Shown here: positions 56,475 through 63,973 of the stretch, piece after piece
Numbering within the stretch: the stretch's first letter is position 1
Layout of the letters: each line of letters opens with the position of its first letter
Assembly: GCF_001447155.2 (NCBI RefSeq)
Contig: NZ_CP014754.1
Location: 496,001 to 560,000 of the forward strand
From: Marinobacter sp. LQ44
GTDB taxonomy: Bacteria > Pseudomonadota > Gammaproteobacteria > Pseudomonadales > Oleiphilaceae
Length of the DNA stretch: 64,000 bases
Direction: 5' to 3'
Translations under genes and position numbers: made by a program
The notes under the pieces: generated by a model
Told to the model about the DNA's origin: nothing
What the model saw: the letters and a program-made list of their open reading frames with translations, nothing else
The model's database searches: none

Positions 56475-57377
56475 ATGCTCAGTGAAATCGCATTCTACGG
56501 TGCTCTTGAAACCGGCCTGATCTACGGCCTGGTTGCCTTTGGTATTTACCTCTCTTTCCGTGTTCTCGACTTCCCCGACCTGACAGTGGACGGCAGCTTC
56601 CCCCTGGGTGCCGCCGTAGCCGCCGTTCTGATCCTGGAAGGCTGGAACCCGTGGGTCGCCACCGGCTTCGCCGCGCTGGCAGGCATGGCGGCAGGTGCTG
56701 TGACAGCCATCCTGAACGTCAAACTCAACATCCTGAACCTGCTGGCCTCCATCCTGACCATGATTGCGCTGTACTCGGTAAACCTGCGCATCATGGGCCG
56801 GCCGAATATCGCATTGCTATCAGAAGAAACGGTGCTGACGCCCTGGTATTCCCTCGGCCTGGAGTTCCATCAGGTACCGGTGATTCTGTTCCTGATCGTT
56901 GTGGCGGTATCCCTGGTGCTGCTGTGGCGTTTCATGAAATCGGAGACCGGCCTGGCCATGCGCGCTACCGGTTCCAACGCCCGCATGGCGCGGGCACAGG
57001 GCATCGCCACTGGCGGTATGATTATCCTCGGCGTAGCCCTGTCTAACGGCCTGGTTGGCCTGGCCGGCGCCCTGTTCGCCCAGAGCCAGGGCGCCGCCGA
57101 TGTCACCATGGGTGTGGGCGTGATTGTTATTGGCCTGGCGTCCCTGATTGGCGGCGAGGCGGTACTCACTCCGTCTACCGTTATGCGCGCCCTGCTGGCC
57201 TGCGTGATCGGCGCCATCATCTACCGTTTGGCCATTGCCTTCGCACTGAATGCAGACGTTCTTGGCCTGCAGGCCCAGGATCTGAACCTGATTACTGCGG
57301 TACTGGTTACCCTGGCGATTGTACTGCCTGGCGTTCGTACCAATCTCACTAACCGCTTCAGCCGCAACAAAGCCTGA
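56475..57377 (+). CDS. COG4120-type ABC transporter permease
   Basis: A 300-residue integral membrane protein with about eight helices, starting LYGLVAFGIYLSFRVLDFPD-like (ETGLIYGLVAFGIYLSF). DLTVDGSFPLGAAVAA and MARAQGIATGGMIILGVALS are typical. It lies 66 bp after the binding protein and ten before the ATPase. Confidence 0.9.
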   Translation: MLSEIAFYGALETGLIYGLVAFGIYLSFRVLDFPDLTVDGSFPLGAAVAAVLILEGWNPWVATGFAALAGMAAGAVTAILNVKLNILNLLASILTMIALYSVNLRIMGRPNIALLSEETVLTPWYSLGLEFHQVPVILFLIVVAVSLVLLWRFMKSETGLAMRATGSNARMARAQGIATGGMIILGVALSNGLVGLAGALFAQSQGAADVTMGVGVIVIGLASLIGGEAVLTPSTVMRALLACVIGAIIYRLAIAFALNADVLGLQAQDLNLITAVLVTLAIVLPGVRTNLTNRFSRNKA

Positions 57378-57386
57378 GGAGACACT

Positions 57387-58181
57387 ATGATCAGCGCTAC
57401 CGATCTACGGCTCACCTTCGGCAAGGGTACGCCACTGGAAAACCCGGCGTTGCGGGGTATGAGCCTGACCGTTAACCAGGGTGAGTTTGTGACCGTTATC
57501 GGCAGTAACGGGGCCGGCAAATCCACCTTCCTGAACGCCCTCTCGGGCGAGGTGATGGTGGACAGCGGCCAGATTATTGTCGACAACCAGGACGTTACCC
57601 GCCTGCCCACCCACAAACGGGCGGCGCGAGTGGCAAGGGTGTTCCAGGACCCCCTGGCCGGCACCTGTGAGAACCTGTCCATCGAGGAAAACCTGGCACT
57701 GGCCATCAAGCGCGGCCAGCGCCGTGGCCTCACCACAGCGGTAAAAAGCAAGTACCTGCCACAGTTCCGGGACAGCCTCGCTACCTTGAAACTGGGCCTG
57801 GAAAACCGCCTGGGCGACAAAATGGGCCTGCTCTCCGGTGGTCAGCGCCAGGCCGTCAGCCTGCTGATGGCCAGCCTCACACCCTCCAGCATCCTGTTGC
57901 TGGACGAGCACACCGCAGCCCTGGACCCGAAAACCGCCAACTTTGTTCTGGAACTCACACAAAAGATCATTGAAGAACAGAAGCTGACCGCCCTGATGGT
58001 CACCCACAGCATGAAACAAGCGCTGGAAGTGGGAAGCCGCACAGTCATGCTGCACCAGGGGCAGGTGGTGTTCGACATTGCCGGTAAAGACCGGGAAGGC
58101 CTGGAAGTAAAAGATCTGCTTGGCCTGTTCGAGAAACAGCGCGGGCTGGCAGTGGACGACGACAGCCTGTTGCTGGGCTAA
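57387..58181 (+). CDS. COG1101-type ABC transporter ATP-binding protein
   Basis: A 264-residue ATPase. Walker A GSNGAGKSTFLNALSG is near residue 38, the signature LSGGQRQAVSLLMA near 150, and Walker B ILLLDEHTAALDPK near 172. The COG2984-COG4120-COG1101 trio is a common complete importer. A strong terminator follows. Confidence 0.92.
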   Translation: MISATDLRLTFGKGTPLENPALRGMSLTVNQGEFVTVIGSNGAGKSTFLNALSGEVMVDSGQIIVDNQDVTRLPTHKRAARVARVFQDPLAGTCENLSIEENLALAIKRGQRRGLTTAVKSKYLPQFRDSLATLKLGLENRLGDKMGLLSGGQRQAVSLLMASLTPSSILLLDEHTAALDPKTANFVLELTQKIIEEQKLTALMVTHSMKQALEVGSRTVMLHQGQVVFDIAGKDREGLEVKDLLGLFEKQRGLAVDDDSLLLG

Positions 58182-58190
58182 GCCATTTCC

Positions 58191-58231
58191 GCAATAGAAA
58201 ACGGGGCCACGAAGGCCCCGTTTTCTATTGC
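58191..58231. terminator. Intrinsic terminator after the ABC importer operon
   Basis: GCAATAGAAAACGGGGCC (58191-58208) pairs with its perfect complement (58214-58231) over an 18-bp stem with a five-base loop and a T-rich arm. It ends the importer operon ten bases past the ATPase stop. Confidence 0.85.
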
Positions 58232-58244
58232 ACCGTTAAAGCCG

Positions 58245-58373
58245 TTAGTGGCCGTAAATGCGCATCGAGGTATTGGTAATCGCCAGGTCGTCAATGGCGA
58301 AATCCGCTAACAGCCTCAGGGTATCCGTGGCGGTATCCACCCGGATGGTGGCAGAGCCAATCAGCATGTCCAT
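58245..58373 (-). pseudogene. Possible gene remnant, 42 codons
   Basis: The minus strand reads MDMLIGSATIRVDTATDTLR and continues to a TAA at 58245-58247. Stops lie directly before the ATG and there is no ribosome site. The beta-strand-like sequence looks like the tail of a larger secreted protein, but I cannot name it. It could also be a chance frame. Confidence 0.3.
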
Positions 58374-58406
58374 CTATCACAACAATTTTCACTGAACGCT
58401 TTTTAA

Positions 58407-58420
58407 CCACAACATCTAGT
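58407..58420 (+). promoter_or_regulatory. Candidate NrdR box 1
   Basis: CACAACATCTAGTG fits the pattern CACWANATNTWGTG of NrdR boxes at every defined position. It lies 409 bp before nrdJa. The 440-bp interval 58374-58828 otherwise holds several GC hairpins but no riboswitch that I recognise. Confidence 0.45.
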
Positions 58421-58540
58421 GATTCCCCCGAAACCGCGCTGAACGCCCACACAACAGGCATTTTGCGCGTTGCAAGTATTCTTCCATTGATTTTCTTTGC
58501 ACTCAAAGCTCATTCAATAGTTGCTCTCTTATTCACAGAC

Positions 58541-58554
58541 CACTATATCCTGTT
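58541..58554 (+). promoter_or_regulatory. Candidate NrdR box 2
   Basis: CACTATATCCTGTT agrees with CACWANATNTWGTG at 12 of 14 positions, directly followed by TATACT (58554-58559), a possible -10 hexamer. Weaker than the other two sites. Confidence 0.3.
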
Positions 58555-58704
58555 ATACTCCACGAACAAGAAGCCCATATATAGGGCAAATAACAATCAC
58601 ACAGCCCGCCGCGCGGGCGCCGGGAAAGCCGGCAAAAGCAACTCCGACAGCAAGATAACGGCAATCCACCGGCTCTGAACAGGCGGCACCTTCCGCCAGG
58701 TAAA

Positions 58705-58718
58705 TACCACATCTAGTG
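58705..58718 (+). promoter_or_regulatory. Candidate NrdR box 3
   Basis: TACCACATCTAGTG agrees with the NrdR pattern at 12 of 14 positions and shares the ACATCTAGTG core with box 1. It lies 111 bp before nrdJa. NrdR represses ribonucleotide reductase genes when dATP is abundant. Confidence 0.4.
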
Positions 58719-58828
58719 TTTTTGACCCAAAAACAGGCCGGCAGTAAGAACGCAACACCATTAAAAAAGGGGCATGGCGCCGGCGACGGCACCATCAAAA
58801 CGAGACATACTGGAAACCGAGGGTGGCA

Positions 58829-60967
58829 ATGAACGCTAAGGCACAGGCAGTGATCACAACGATTCCCATGCAGGAAGCGTCGCTTGATATCTGGCACAGC
58901 AAGTACCAGCTGAAGACCAAGACAGGCGAAGCGGTCGACAAAGACATCAACGCAACTTACGAGCGCGTTGCCAAGGCCTTGTCGGAAGTGGAGAACAAGA
59001 ATGTACGCAACAAGTACATGAAGGAGTTTCTCTGGGCCCTGCAGAACGGTGCCATTCCGGCTGGCCGGATCACCTCCAACGCCGGTGCGGAAGCTCACAA
59101 GCCTGCCACCTCCACCATCAACTGCACGGTATCCGGCAGTATCCAGGATTCGATGAACGACATCCTGGAGAAAAACCACGAAGCGGGCCTTACCCTCAAG
59201 GCCGGTTGTGGTATCGGTTATGAGTTCTCAACCCTGCGCCCCCGCGGTGCCTACGTCGCCGGCGCCGGCGCCACCACTTCCGGCCCGCTGTCGTTCATGG
59301 ATATCTTCGACCGCATGTGCTTCACCGTATCGTCTGCCGGTGGCCGCCGCGGTGCCCAGATGGCCACCTTCGATGTACACCACCCCGACGTCATCGAATT
59401 CATCCAGGCCAAGCGTGAAGACGGCCGCCTGCGCCAGTTCAACCTGTCTCTGCTGATCACCGAAGACTTCATCGAAGCCGTACGCAACGGCGACGACTGG
59501 CACCTCTCCTTCCCCGTCACCAAGAAGGAAGTGGAAGACGAAGGCCTGGACCTGAACAACGCCGAGCAGTTCCTGTACCGCGATTTCCCGGTTCAGGACG
59601 GCTACGTGGTAAACGAAGAAGGCAAAGTGGCCTGCCGCATCTACAAGACGGTGAAAGCCCAGTTCATCTGGGACACCATCATGACCAGCACCTACGACTA
59701 CGCCGAGCCAGGCTTCATCCTGATCGACAAAGTTAACCAGATGAACAACAACTGGTTCTGCGAAGACATCCGCGCCACCAACCCCTGTGGTGAACAGCCC
59801 CTGCCCCCATACGGCAGCTGCCTGCTGGGCTCCGTGAACCTGACCAAGTTTGTGGACTACCCGTTCACCGACAAAGCCAGCTTCAACTACGAGAAGTACC
59901 GCAAGGTAGTGGGCATCTTCACCCGCATGCTGGATAACGTGGTGGAAATCAACGGCCTGCCGCTGGCCGAGCAGCGCCATGAAATCACCTACAAGCGCCG
60001 CCACGGCATGGGCATCCTGGGCCTGGGTTCTACCCTCGCCATGCTGCGCATGCCCTACGGCTCTGACGATTCCGTGCAGTTCACCGAAGACGTGGTACGG
60101 GAAATGGCCGTGGAAGGCTGGCGCCAGTCTCTGGCCCTGGCTGAAGAGAAAGGCCCGGCGCCCATCATGGAAGACGAGTTTGAAATCACGCCCAAGATGA
60201 TGAACAAGTGCCCGGACCTGGCCAAAGACGGGTACAAAGTGGGCGACATCCTCAAAGGCAAGCTGCTGCACGCCAAGTACAGCCGCTACATGCAGCAGAT
60301 TGGCCACGTTGAGCCGGAACTGGTGAAAAAGCTGGCCGAGAAAGGTGGCCGTTTTACCCACCACACCTCCATCGCGCCTACTGGCACCATCAGCCTGTCG
60401 CTGGCCAACAACGCCAGTAACGGCATTGAGCCAAGCTTCTCGCACCATTACGCCCGGAACATCATCCGTGAAGGCCGTAAAACCAAAGAGAAAGTGGACG
60501 TATTCAGCTTCGAGCTGCTGGCCTACCGCCATCTGGTCAATCCCGGCGCTATGCCCTTCTCCGAAGACGAAGACAAAAAGCTGCCCAGTTACTTCACCAC
60601 CTCCGATGATGTAACCCCCACGCAGCACGTGGATATTCAGGCAGCGGCACAGAAATGGGTAGATTCCTCCATTTCCAAAACCGCCAACGTGCCCACAGAC
60701 TTCGCGTACCAGGACTTCAAAGGCATTTACCTGTACGCCTACGACAAGGGCCTGAAAGGCTGCACCACCTTCCGCTTCAACCCGGAAGCCTTCCAGGGCG
60801 TACTGGTTAAAGAGAAAGACCTTGAAAACACCCTGTACGAATTCACCCTGGACGATGGCAGCAAAGTGACCCTCAAGGGCAACGAACAGGTAGAGTACGA
60901 CGGCGAAACCCACACCGCCGCCAACTTGTTTGATGCGCTTAAAGAAGGCACTTACGGAAAATATTGA
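58829..60967 (+). CDS. nrdJa: Adenosylcobalamin-dependent ribonucleotide reductase, large part NrdJa
   Basis: A 712-residue class II ribonucleotide reductase. The active-site cysteines are in STINCTVSGSIQD (N-terminal), NPCGEQPLPPYGSCLLGSVN and KGCTTFRFNPEAFQ-like segments; FSTLRPRGAYVAGAGATTSG and SSAGGRRGAQMATFDVHHPD form the barrel. Unlike full-length NrdJ, the redox-active C-terminal cysteine pair is absent and is encoded in the next gene, as in Pseudomonas aeruginosa. ATG 58829 is preferred over GTG 58823 because GAGGGTGG is correctly spaced. B12 dependence lets the enzyme work with or without oxygen. Confidence 0.93.
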   Translation: MNAKAQAVITTIPMQEASLDIWHSKYQLKTKTGEAVDKDINATYERVAKALSEVENKNVRNKYMKEFLWALQNGAIPAGRITSNAGAEAHKPATSTINCTVSGSIQDSMNDILEKNHEAGLTLKAGCGIGYEFSTLRPRGAYVAGAGATTSGPLSFMDIFDRMCFTVSSAGGRRGAQMATFDVHHPDVIEFIQAKREDGRLRQFNLSLLITEDFIEAVRNGDDWHLSFPVTKKEVEDEGLDLNNAEQFLYRDFPVQDGYVVNEEGKVACRIYKTVKAQFIWDTIMTSTYDYAEPGFILIDKVNQMNNNWFCEDIRATNPCGEQPLPPYGSCLLGSVNLTKFVDYPFTDKASFNYEKYRKVVGIFTRMLDNVVEINGLPLAEQRHEITYKRRHGMGILGLGSTLAMLRMPYGSDDSVQFTEDVVREMAVEGWRQSLALAEEKGPAPIMEDEFEITPKMMNKCPDLAKDGYKVGDILKGKLLHAKYSRYMQQIGHVEPELVKKLAEKGGRFTHHTSIAPTGTISLSLANNASNGIEPSFSHHYARNIIREGRKTKEKVDVFSFELLAYRHLVNPGAMPFSEDEDKKLPSYFTTSDDVTPTQHVDIQAAAQKWVDSSISKTANVPTDFAYQDFKGIYLYAYDKGLKGCTTFRFNPEAFQGVLVKEKDLENTLYEFTLDDGSKVTLKGNEQVEYDGETHTAANLFDALKEGTYGKY

Positions 60968-60997
60968 TCCCGGGAACCGACAGACAGGACAACGAAC

Positions 60998-61696
60998 ATG
61001 ACAGTGAAAATCAGCAACAAGATTGTCGGCTACCGAGTCAAGAAAGCCGACACGGAAACCCCGAACGAGCATCAGGCACCGGTGATAGCTGAAACCAAGC
61101 CGGTGGAGATGAACGAAAACATCGAACGGCCGGATTTCTTGCTGGGCACCACCTACAAGATCAAACCGCCGGTGGCTGAGCACGCGATGTACATTACCAT
61201 CAATGACATCCTGCTGAACGAAGACACCGACCACGAAAGCCGGCAGCCGTATGAAGTGTTCATCAATTCCAAATCCATGGAACACTTCCAGTGGGTTATC
61301 GCCCTCACCCGCGTAATCTCGGCGGTATTCCGCAAAGGCGGCGACGTAACCTTCCTGGTGGAAGAGCTGCGCAGCGTGTACGACCCCAACGGCGGCTACT
61401 TCAAGAAAGGCGGCGTGTTCATGCCATCACTGGTTGCCGAAATCGGCGCCGTGATCGAGAAACACCTGAAGGCCATCGGCCTGCTGGAAAGCGACGAGCT
61501 GAGTGAAACCACCAAGCGCATCCTCGCCGAGAAACGCGCCGAGTTCGAAGCCAGCCAGAACAAAGCCACCAACGACGACAGCGGCAGCGACTACCCCGCC
61601 AACGCCACCATGTGCGGCAAGTGCAGCACCAAAGCGGTGATTGTGATGGACGGATGCGCCACCTGCCTGTCTTGCGGCGACAGCAAGTGCGGTTGA
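60998..61696 (+). CDS. nrdJb: Ribonucleotide reductase NrdJb (C-terminal redox module)
   Basis: A 232-residue protein with a central domain (RPDFLLGTTYKIKPPVAEHA, EHFQWVIALTRVISAVFRKG) and a C-terminal cysteine motif MCGKCSTKAVIVMDGCATC followed by LSCGDSKCG. The CxxC and terminal CxxxxC pairs probably deliver electrons from thioredoxin to NrdJa. It lies 30 bp downstream in the same operon, with GACAGGACAACG before the ATG. Confidence 0.92.
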   Translation: MTVKISNKIVGYRVKKADTETPNEHQAPVIAETKPVEMNENIERPDFLLGTTYKIKPPVAEHAMYITINDILLNEDTDHESRQPYEVFINSKSMEHFQWVIALTRVISAVFRKGGDVTFLVEELRSVYDPNGGYFKKGGVFMPSLVAEIGAVIEKHLKAIGLLESDELSETTKRILAEKRAEFEASQNKATNDDSGSDYPANATMCGKCSTKAVIVMDGCATCLSCGDSKCG

Positions 61697-61718
61697 GGTG
61701 ATTGACCGCTGAGTGATG

Positions 61719-61753
61719 AAAAGGCCTGGTTGCGGAAGCTGCCAGGCCTTTTT
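61719..61753 (+). terminator. Intrinsic terminator after nrdJab
   Basis: AAAAGGCCTGG (61719-61729) pairs with CCAGGCCTTTT (61742-61752) over a 12-base loop, then TTTG. It lies 22 bp past the nrdJb stop and ends the operon. Confidence 0.85.
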
Positions 61754-61969
61754 GTTGGTTGGCAGATTTTTTAGCGCGTTGTAATTGGCGAAAATGCGAC
61801 TGCGTTGATATTGCTAAGCGGGATCTGGCTTGCTTCTTTTTGGGGCTTGTAGTTATATGATCTTACGGTATTTTTGGAGCGCCGTTGGCCAGCAAGCTTT
61901 ATTTTCGGTGCGTGATGATAATGAAGCGGTCAGATAATCGCAATAATGAAGACTGCTATCCAATACGCT
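61754..61969. other. AT-rich non-coding segment before the cassette
   Basis: About 215 bp of low-GC sequence with no gene I can support, no attC and no integrase fragment. The trinucleotide AAC does not occur at all, so the inverse core of a preceding attC is absent. Base composition differs sharply from the nrdJ genes, marking the start of the accessory patch. Confidence 0.6.
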
Positions 61970-61995
61970 GTTAGCTTTGAATCTAGGGAGCGGAA

Positions 61996-62550
61996 ATGTC
62001 TGTCAATGACGACAAAATTATCTATCTCGACTTGGAGTTTGTCTCGAGAAAGTACGAGCAAAAAATTGGCGGTGATCCGGCTGCAACTATCACCAAGCAG
62101 CAAGGCGGAAACGCCGGAATTAACGCCTTATTTGCTCACGCGGGTGTTACGACCCAGGAATCGCGTACTTTTTCAGTCACCTCGCGACAGATGTTCCAGT
62201 CTATTTGGAACCAGTTGATAGATGAATACGATAACTTCTCAGAGTTTGAAAACTACTCAGGTACCAAGGTTTTATGGCTGGAAGGAGAGCTAACTCTCGG
62301 CGAATGGAAGAGCTCTGGTAGCAAAGAGGCCGGATACCAGTTCTATCAACTTAATCATAATGGCGAGCGTACGGCTTTTGTAGCTAACCAAAGCTATTTG
62401 GCCCCGGGGTTTTCTGAGATATTCGGTGCGTCTTCGGCCTTAAAGGGAAATATTGGTATTCCAGTGAAATGCCTGGCCCGAGTGATGTGGCACGTAGATG
62501 ATGCAAAAAATTACGTAGCCTGTCCGTATGTTATTGTCGAACAAAGCTAA
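61996..62550 (+). CDS. Cassette-borne protein of unknown function
   Basis: A 184-residue protein with AGGGAG seven bases before ATG 61996. It starts MSVNDDKIIYLDLEFVSRKY and has no signal or transmembrane segment. A possible conserved feature is the QQGGNAGINALFAHAGVTT stretch followed by SFTVTSR-like strands; the C-terminal half ends IPVKCLARVMWHVDDAKNYV. I do not recognise the family. AT content is higher than in all neighbours, a sign of transfer. Confidence 0.75.
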   Translation: MSVNDDKIIYLDLEFVSRKYEQKIGGDPAATITKQQGGNAGINALFAHAGVTTQESRTFSVTSRQMFQSIWNQLIDEYDNFSEFENYSGTKVLWLEGELTLGEWKSSGSKEAGYQFYQLNHNGERTAFVANQSYLAPGFSEIFGASSALKGNIGIPVKCLARVMWHVDDAKNYVACPYVIVEQS

Positions 62551-62640
62551 CAAAACGCATCAGTACGCGGCCGATGGCCGCCGGACGCCCTTTACGTGGC
62601 TCCTTCGTCGCCACTCCAAGGTCGCCGCTGTGCTTCGGCT
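62545..62640 (+). other. Probable attC recombination site, left part
   Basis: It begins with the inverse core AGCTAAC, then AAA and CGCATCAGTACGCGGCC (62556-62572), and continues with GC-rich hairpin arms such as GTGGC-TCCTTCGTC-GCCAC (62600-62618 region). No complementary right core is seen before the IS. GCATCAGT (62557-62564) has its complement ACTGATGC at 63984-63991, beyond the transposase gene, which suggests that the attC is split by the IS. Limits of the left part are approximate. Confidence 0.5.
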
Positions 62641-62686
62641 ACATGGACTCCCCCTGCGGTCAAGCAACGCCATTTGATTCCGAAGC

Positions 62687-62902
62687 GGTTTGAGACTGCA
62701 GCTCTACATTCGGCCTCTGTGTGGGCGTTTCAGCCCGGGCCAGGATGATGATGCGTGTGAGTGATGACCTCATTCGTTAGTCGGCTTGTATCAGCCGCAA
62801 AGCACAACAGGTTCAATCACTCTCGGTCTGACCGTTCCGTCATCGCTTGCCGTTGCAAGACTCGGCTGGCAGGCGTGTTCTGCCTGTCGTTGTTGCCCGT
62901 TA
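62687..62902 (-). ncRNA. Candidate bridge/seekRNA region of the IS1111 element
   Basis: The 216 bp between the transposase stop (62903) and the right-end repeat contain no ORF. In IS1111-group elements the target- and donor-binding guide RNA is encoded downstream of the transposase gene, so this is where it should lie, transcribed on the minus strand. I see GC-rich stem candidates (GGCTGATACAAGCC; 62782-62795, and GCCTGC repeats about 62869-62885) but have not folded it. Confidence 0.35.
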
Positions 62903-63928
62903 TCAGCCCTCTGCAGGCTGTGTTTTAAACTCAGTTTGGTTCATCAACAGTGCCCAGATAATCCGGGCATTCTTGGCGGCCAATGCCACGGCGGCTCGTT
63001 TGTAGCCGCGGCGTTCCACCAACCCTTTGGCCCACTCGCTGAGTTGATCGTGTTTGTCGTCGAGTTTGGCAATCACCGCTCGAGTGCCGTGGATTAATAG
63101 TGTTCGCAGGTACTTGTCCCCGCGCTTGGTGATTCTACCCAGCCGGGGCTTGCCTCCGGTCGAGTACTGCCTGGGCACGAGCCCGAGCCAGGCGGCAAAG
63201 TGTCGTCCGCTTTTGAACTGTCTGGGATCCGGCGCACTGGCCAATATCGCAGTGGCTGTTTGTGGGCCGATGCCGGGAATGGCCATCAACCGTTTGGCCT
63301 GCTCGTCGCGCCGGGCCATGGCTTCGATTTCCCGGTCATAGGCCAGGATCTCTTCATCGAGCTGGAGAATGCGCTGGTTGATGTTGTTGAGTAAACGCCG
63401 GGCCAGCATGGGTAAACCGTTTTCGGCATCTTCCAGGATTTCGGGAATCCGGTGTCGGGCATGATAGCGCCCCTGGGGGATGATCAGTCCGAACTCGGCT
63501 AACAGCCCGCGAATCTGATTGATCTGGGCTGTGCGCTCTTTGGTTAACCCACGGCGAATGCGGTGAAGGCACAGTACCGCTTGTTGGTCCTCAGTCTTAA
63601 CTGGAACAAAGCGCATATTGGGCCGGCTGACGGCTTCGCAGATGGCCTCGGCATCGTTGTCGTCGTTCTTGCTGCTCTTGCGATACGGAGCGACAAAGCG
63701 GGGCGCAATGATCCGGGCATCGTGGCCGAGTTTGGTTAACTCCCGAGCCCAGTAATGGGCACCGGAACAGGCTTCCATGCCGATCAGGCACGGCGGCAGT
63801 TGTGCGAAGAACGCCAACAGTTTGGGGCGATTGAGCCGTTTGCGAACCACGACCTTGCCGTGTTGATTGGTGCCATGAATACTGAACACAGTTTTCGCCA
63901 GATCGATGCCAATGGTTGTAACATTCAT
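62903..63928 (-). CDS. IS110-family (IS1111 group) transposase
   Basis: A 341-residue recombinase. The RuvC-like DEDD domain is N-terminal: TIGIDLAKTVFSIHG with the first Asp near 8, GMEACSGAHYWAREL with the Glu, and SSKNDDNDAEAICEAVSRP with the aspartates. The Tnp20 domain is C-terminal: LMAIPGIGPQTATAILASA, GRHFAAWLGLVPRQYSTGGK with candidate nucleophilic Ser, and ITKRGDKYLRTLLIHGTR. AGGAGGAG lies six bases before the start. No interruption; the copy is probably functional. Confidence 0.92.
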   Translation of the reverse strand: MNVTTIGIDLAKTVFSIHGTNQHGKVVVRKRLNRPKLLAFFAQLPPCLIGMEACSGAHYWARELTKLGHDARIIAPRFVAPYRKSSKNDDNDAEAICEAVSRPNMRFVPVKTEDQQAVLCLHRIRRGLTKERTAQINQIRGLLAEFGLIIPQGRYHARHRIPEILEDAENGLPMLARRLLNNINQRILQLDEEILAYDREIEAMARRDEQAKRLMAIPGIGPQTATAILASAPDPRQFKSGRHFAAWLGLVPRQYSTGGKPRLGRITKRGDKYLRTLLIHGTRAVIAKLDDKHDQLSEWAKGLVERRGYKRAAVALAAKNARIIWALLMNQTEFKTQPAEG

Positions 63929-63948
63929 GATGACTCCTCCTGCTTCGG

Positions 63949-63973
63949 ATTGAAGATGTCAGACACCTTCAAT
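63949..63973. repeat. 25-bp near-perfect palindrome at the left end of the IS1111 element
   Basis: ATTGAAGATGTC and GACACCTTCAAT flank a single central A; the two 12-base arms differ at one position. It lies 20 bp before the transposase start, immediately outside the left subterminal repeat, and could be part of the IS left end, a transposase-binding or operator site, or remaining attC sequence. Confidence 0.6.

Larger units (their letters stand above)
61970..62640 (+). mobile_element. Probable single integron gene cassette
   Basis: GTTAGCT at 61970-61976 looks like the right core (GTTRRRY-like) left by cassette insertion. It is followed after 19 bp by one ORF whose TAA lies inside AGCTAAC (62545-62551), the exact reverse complement of GTTAGCT, which begins the cassette's attC. 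This core-ORF-inverse-core layout, with the stop codon inside attC, is the classic cassette form. The right end is uncertain because an IS element follows. No integron integrase gene is in the window. Confidence 0.6.
62679..63949 (-). mobile_element. IS110-family element, IS1111 group
   Basis: One transposase gene on the minus strand with an IS1111-group sequence. Candidate subterminal inverted repeats are TCCGAAGC at 62679-62686 (read inward on the plus strand) and the same octamer read inward on the minus strand at 63942-63949. IS110-family elements lack true terminal repeats and target-site duplications, so the outer limits are uncertain by a few bases to tens of bases. It sits inside or beside an attC-like site. 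Confidence 0.6.

Noticed and set aside
58560..58820. Cobalamin riboswitch upstream of nrdJa
   Set aside because: I looked for the B12 box and the conserved GCCACTG-type core because the enzyme is B12-dependent. The GCCGG-GAAAG-CCGGC hairpin and nearby GC arms do not make up the conserved core.
59228..61285. 685-codon open frame on the minus strand opposite nrdJa and nrdJb
   Set aside because: It is antisense to two well-supported reductase genes, has an unnatural composition (rich in Val, Phe, Gly and His) and no ribosome site. It arises from codon bias of the plus-strand gene.
62749..62756. TGATGCGT as the right arm of the attC
   Set aside because: It complements ACGCATCA of the left arm, but would make an attC of more than 200 bases lying inside the right end of the IS, with no core GTT after it. 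The copy at 63984 beyond the transposase fits better.
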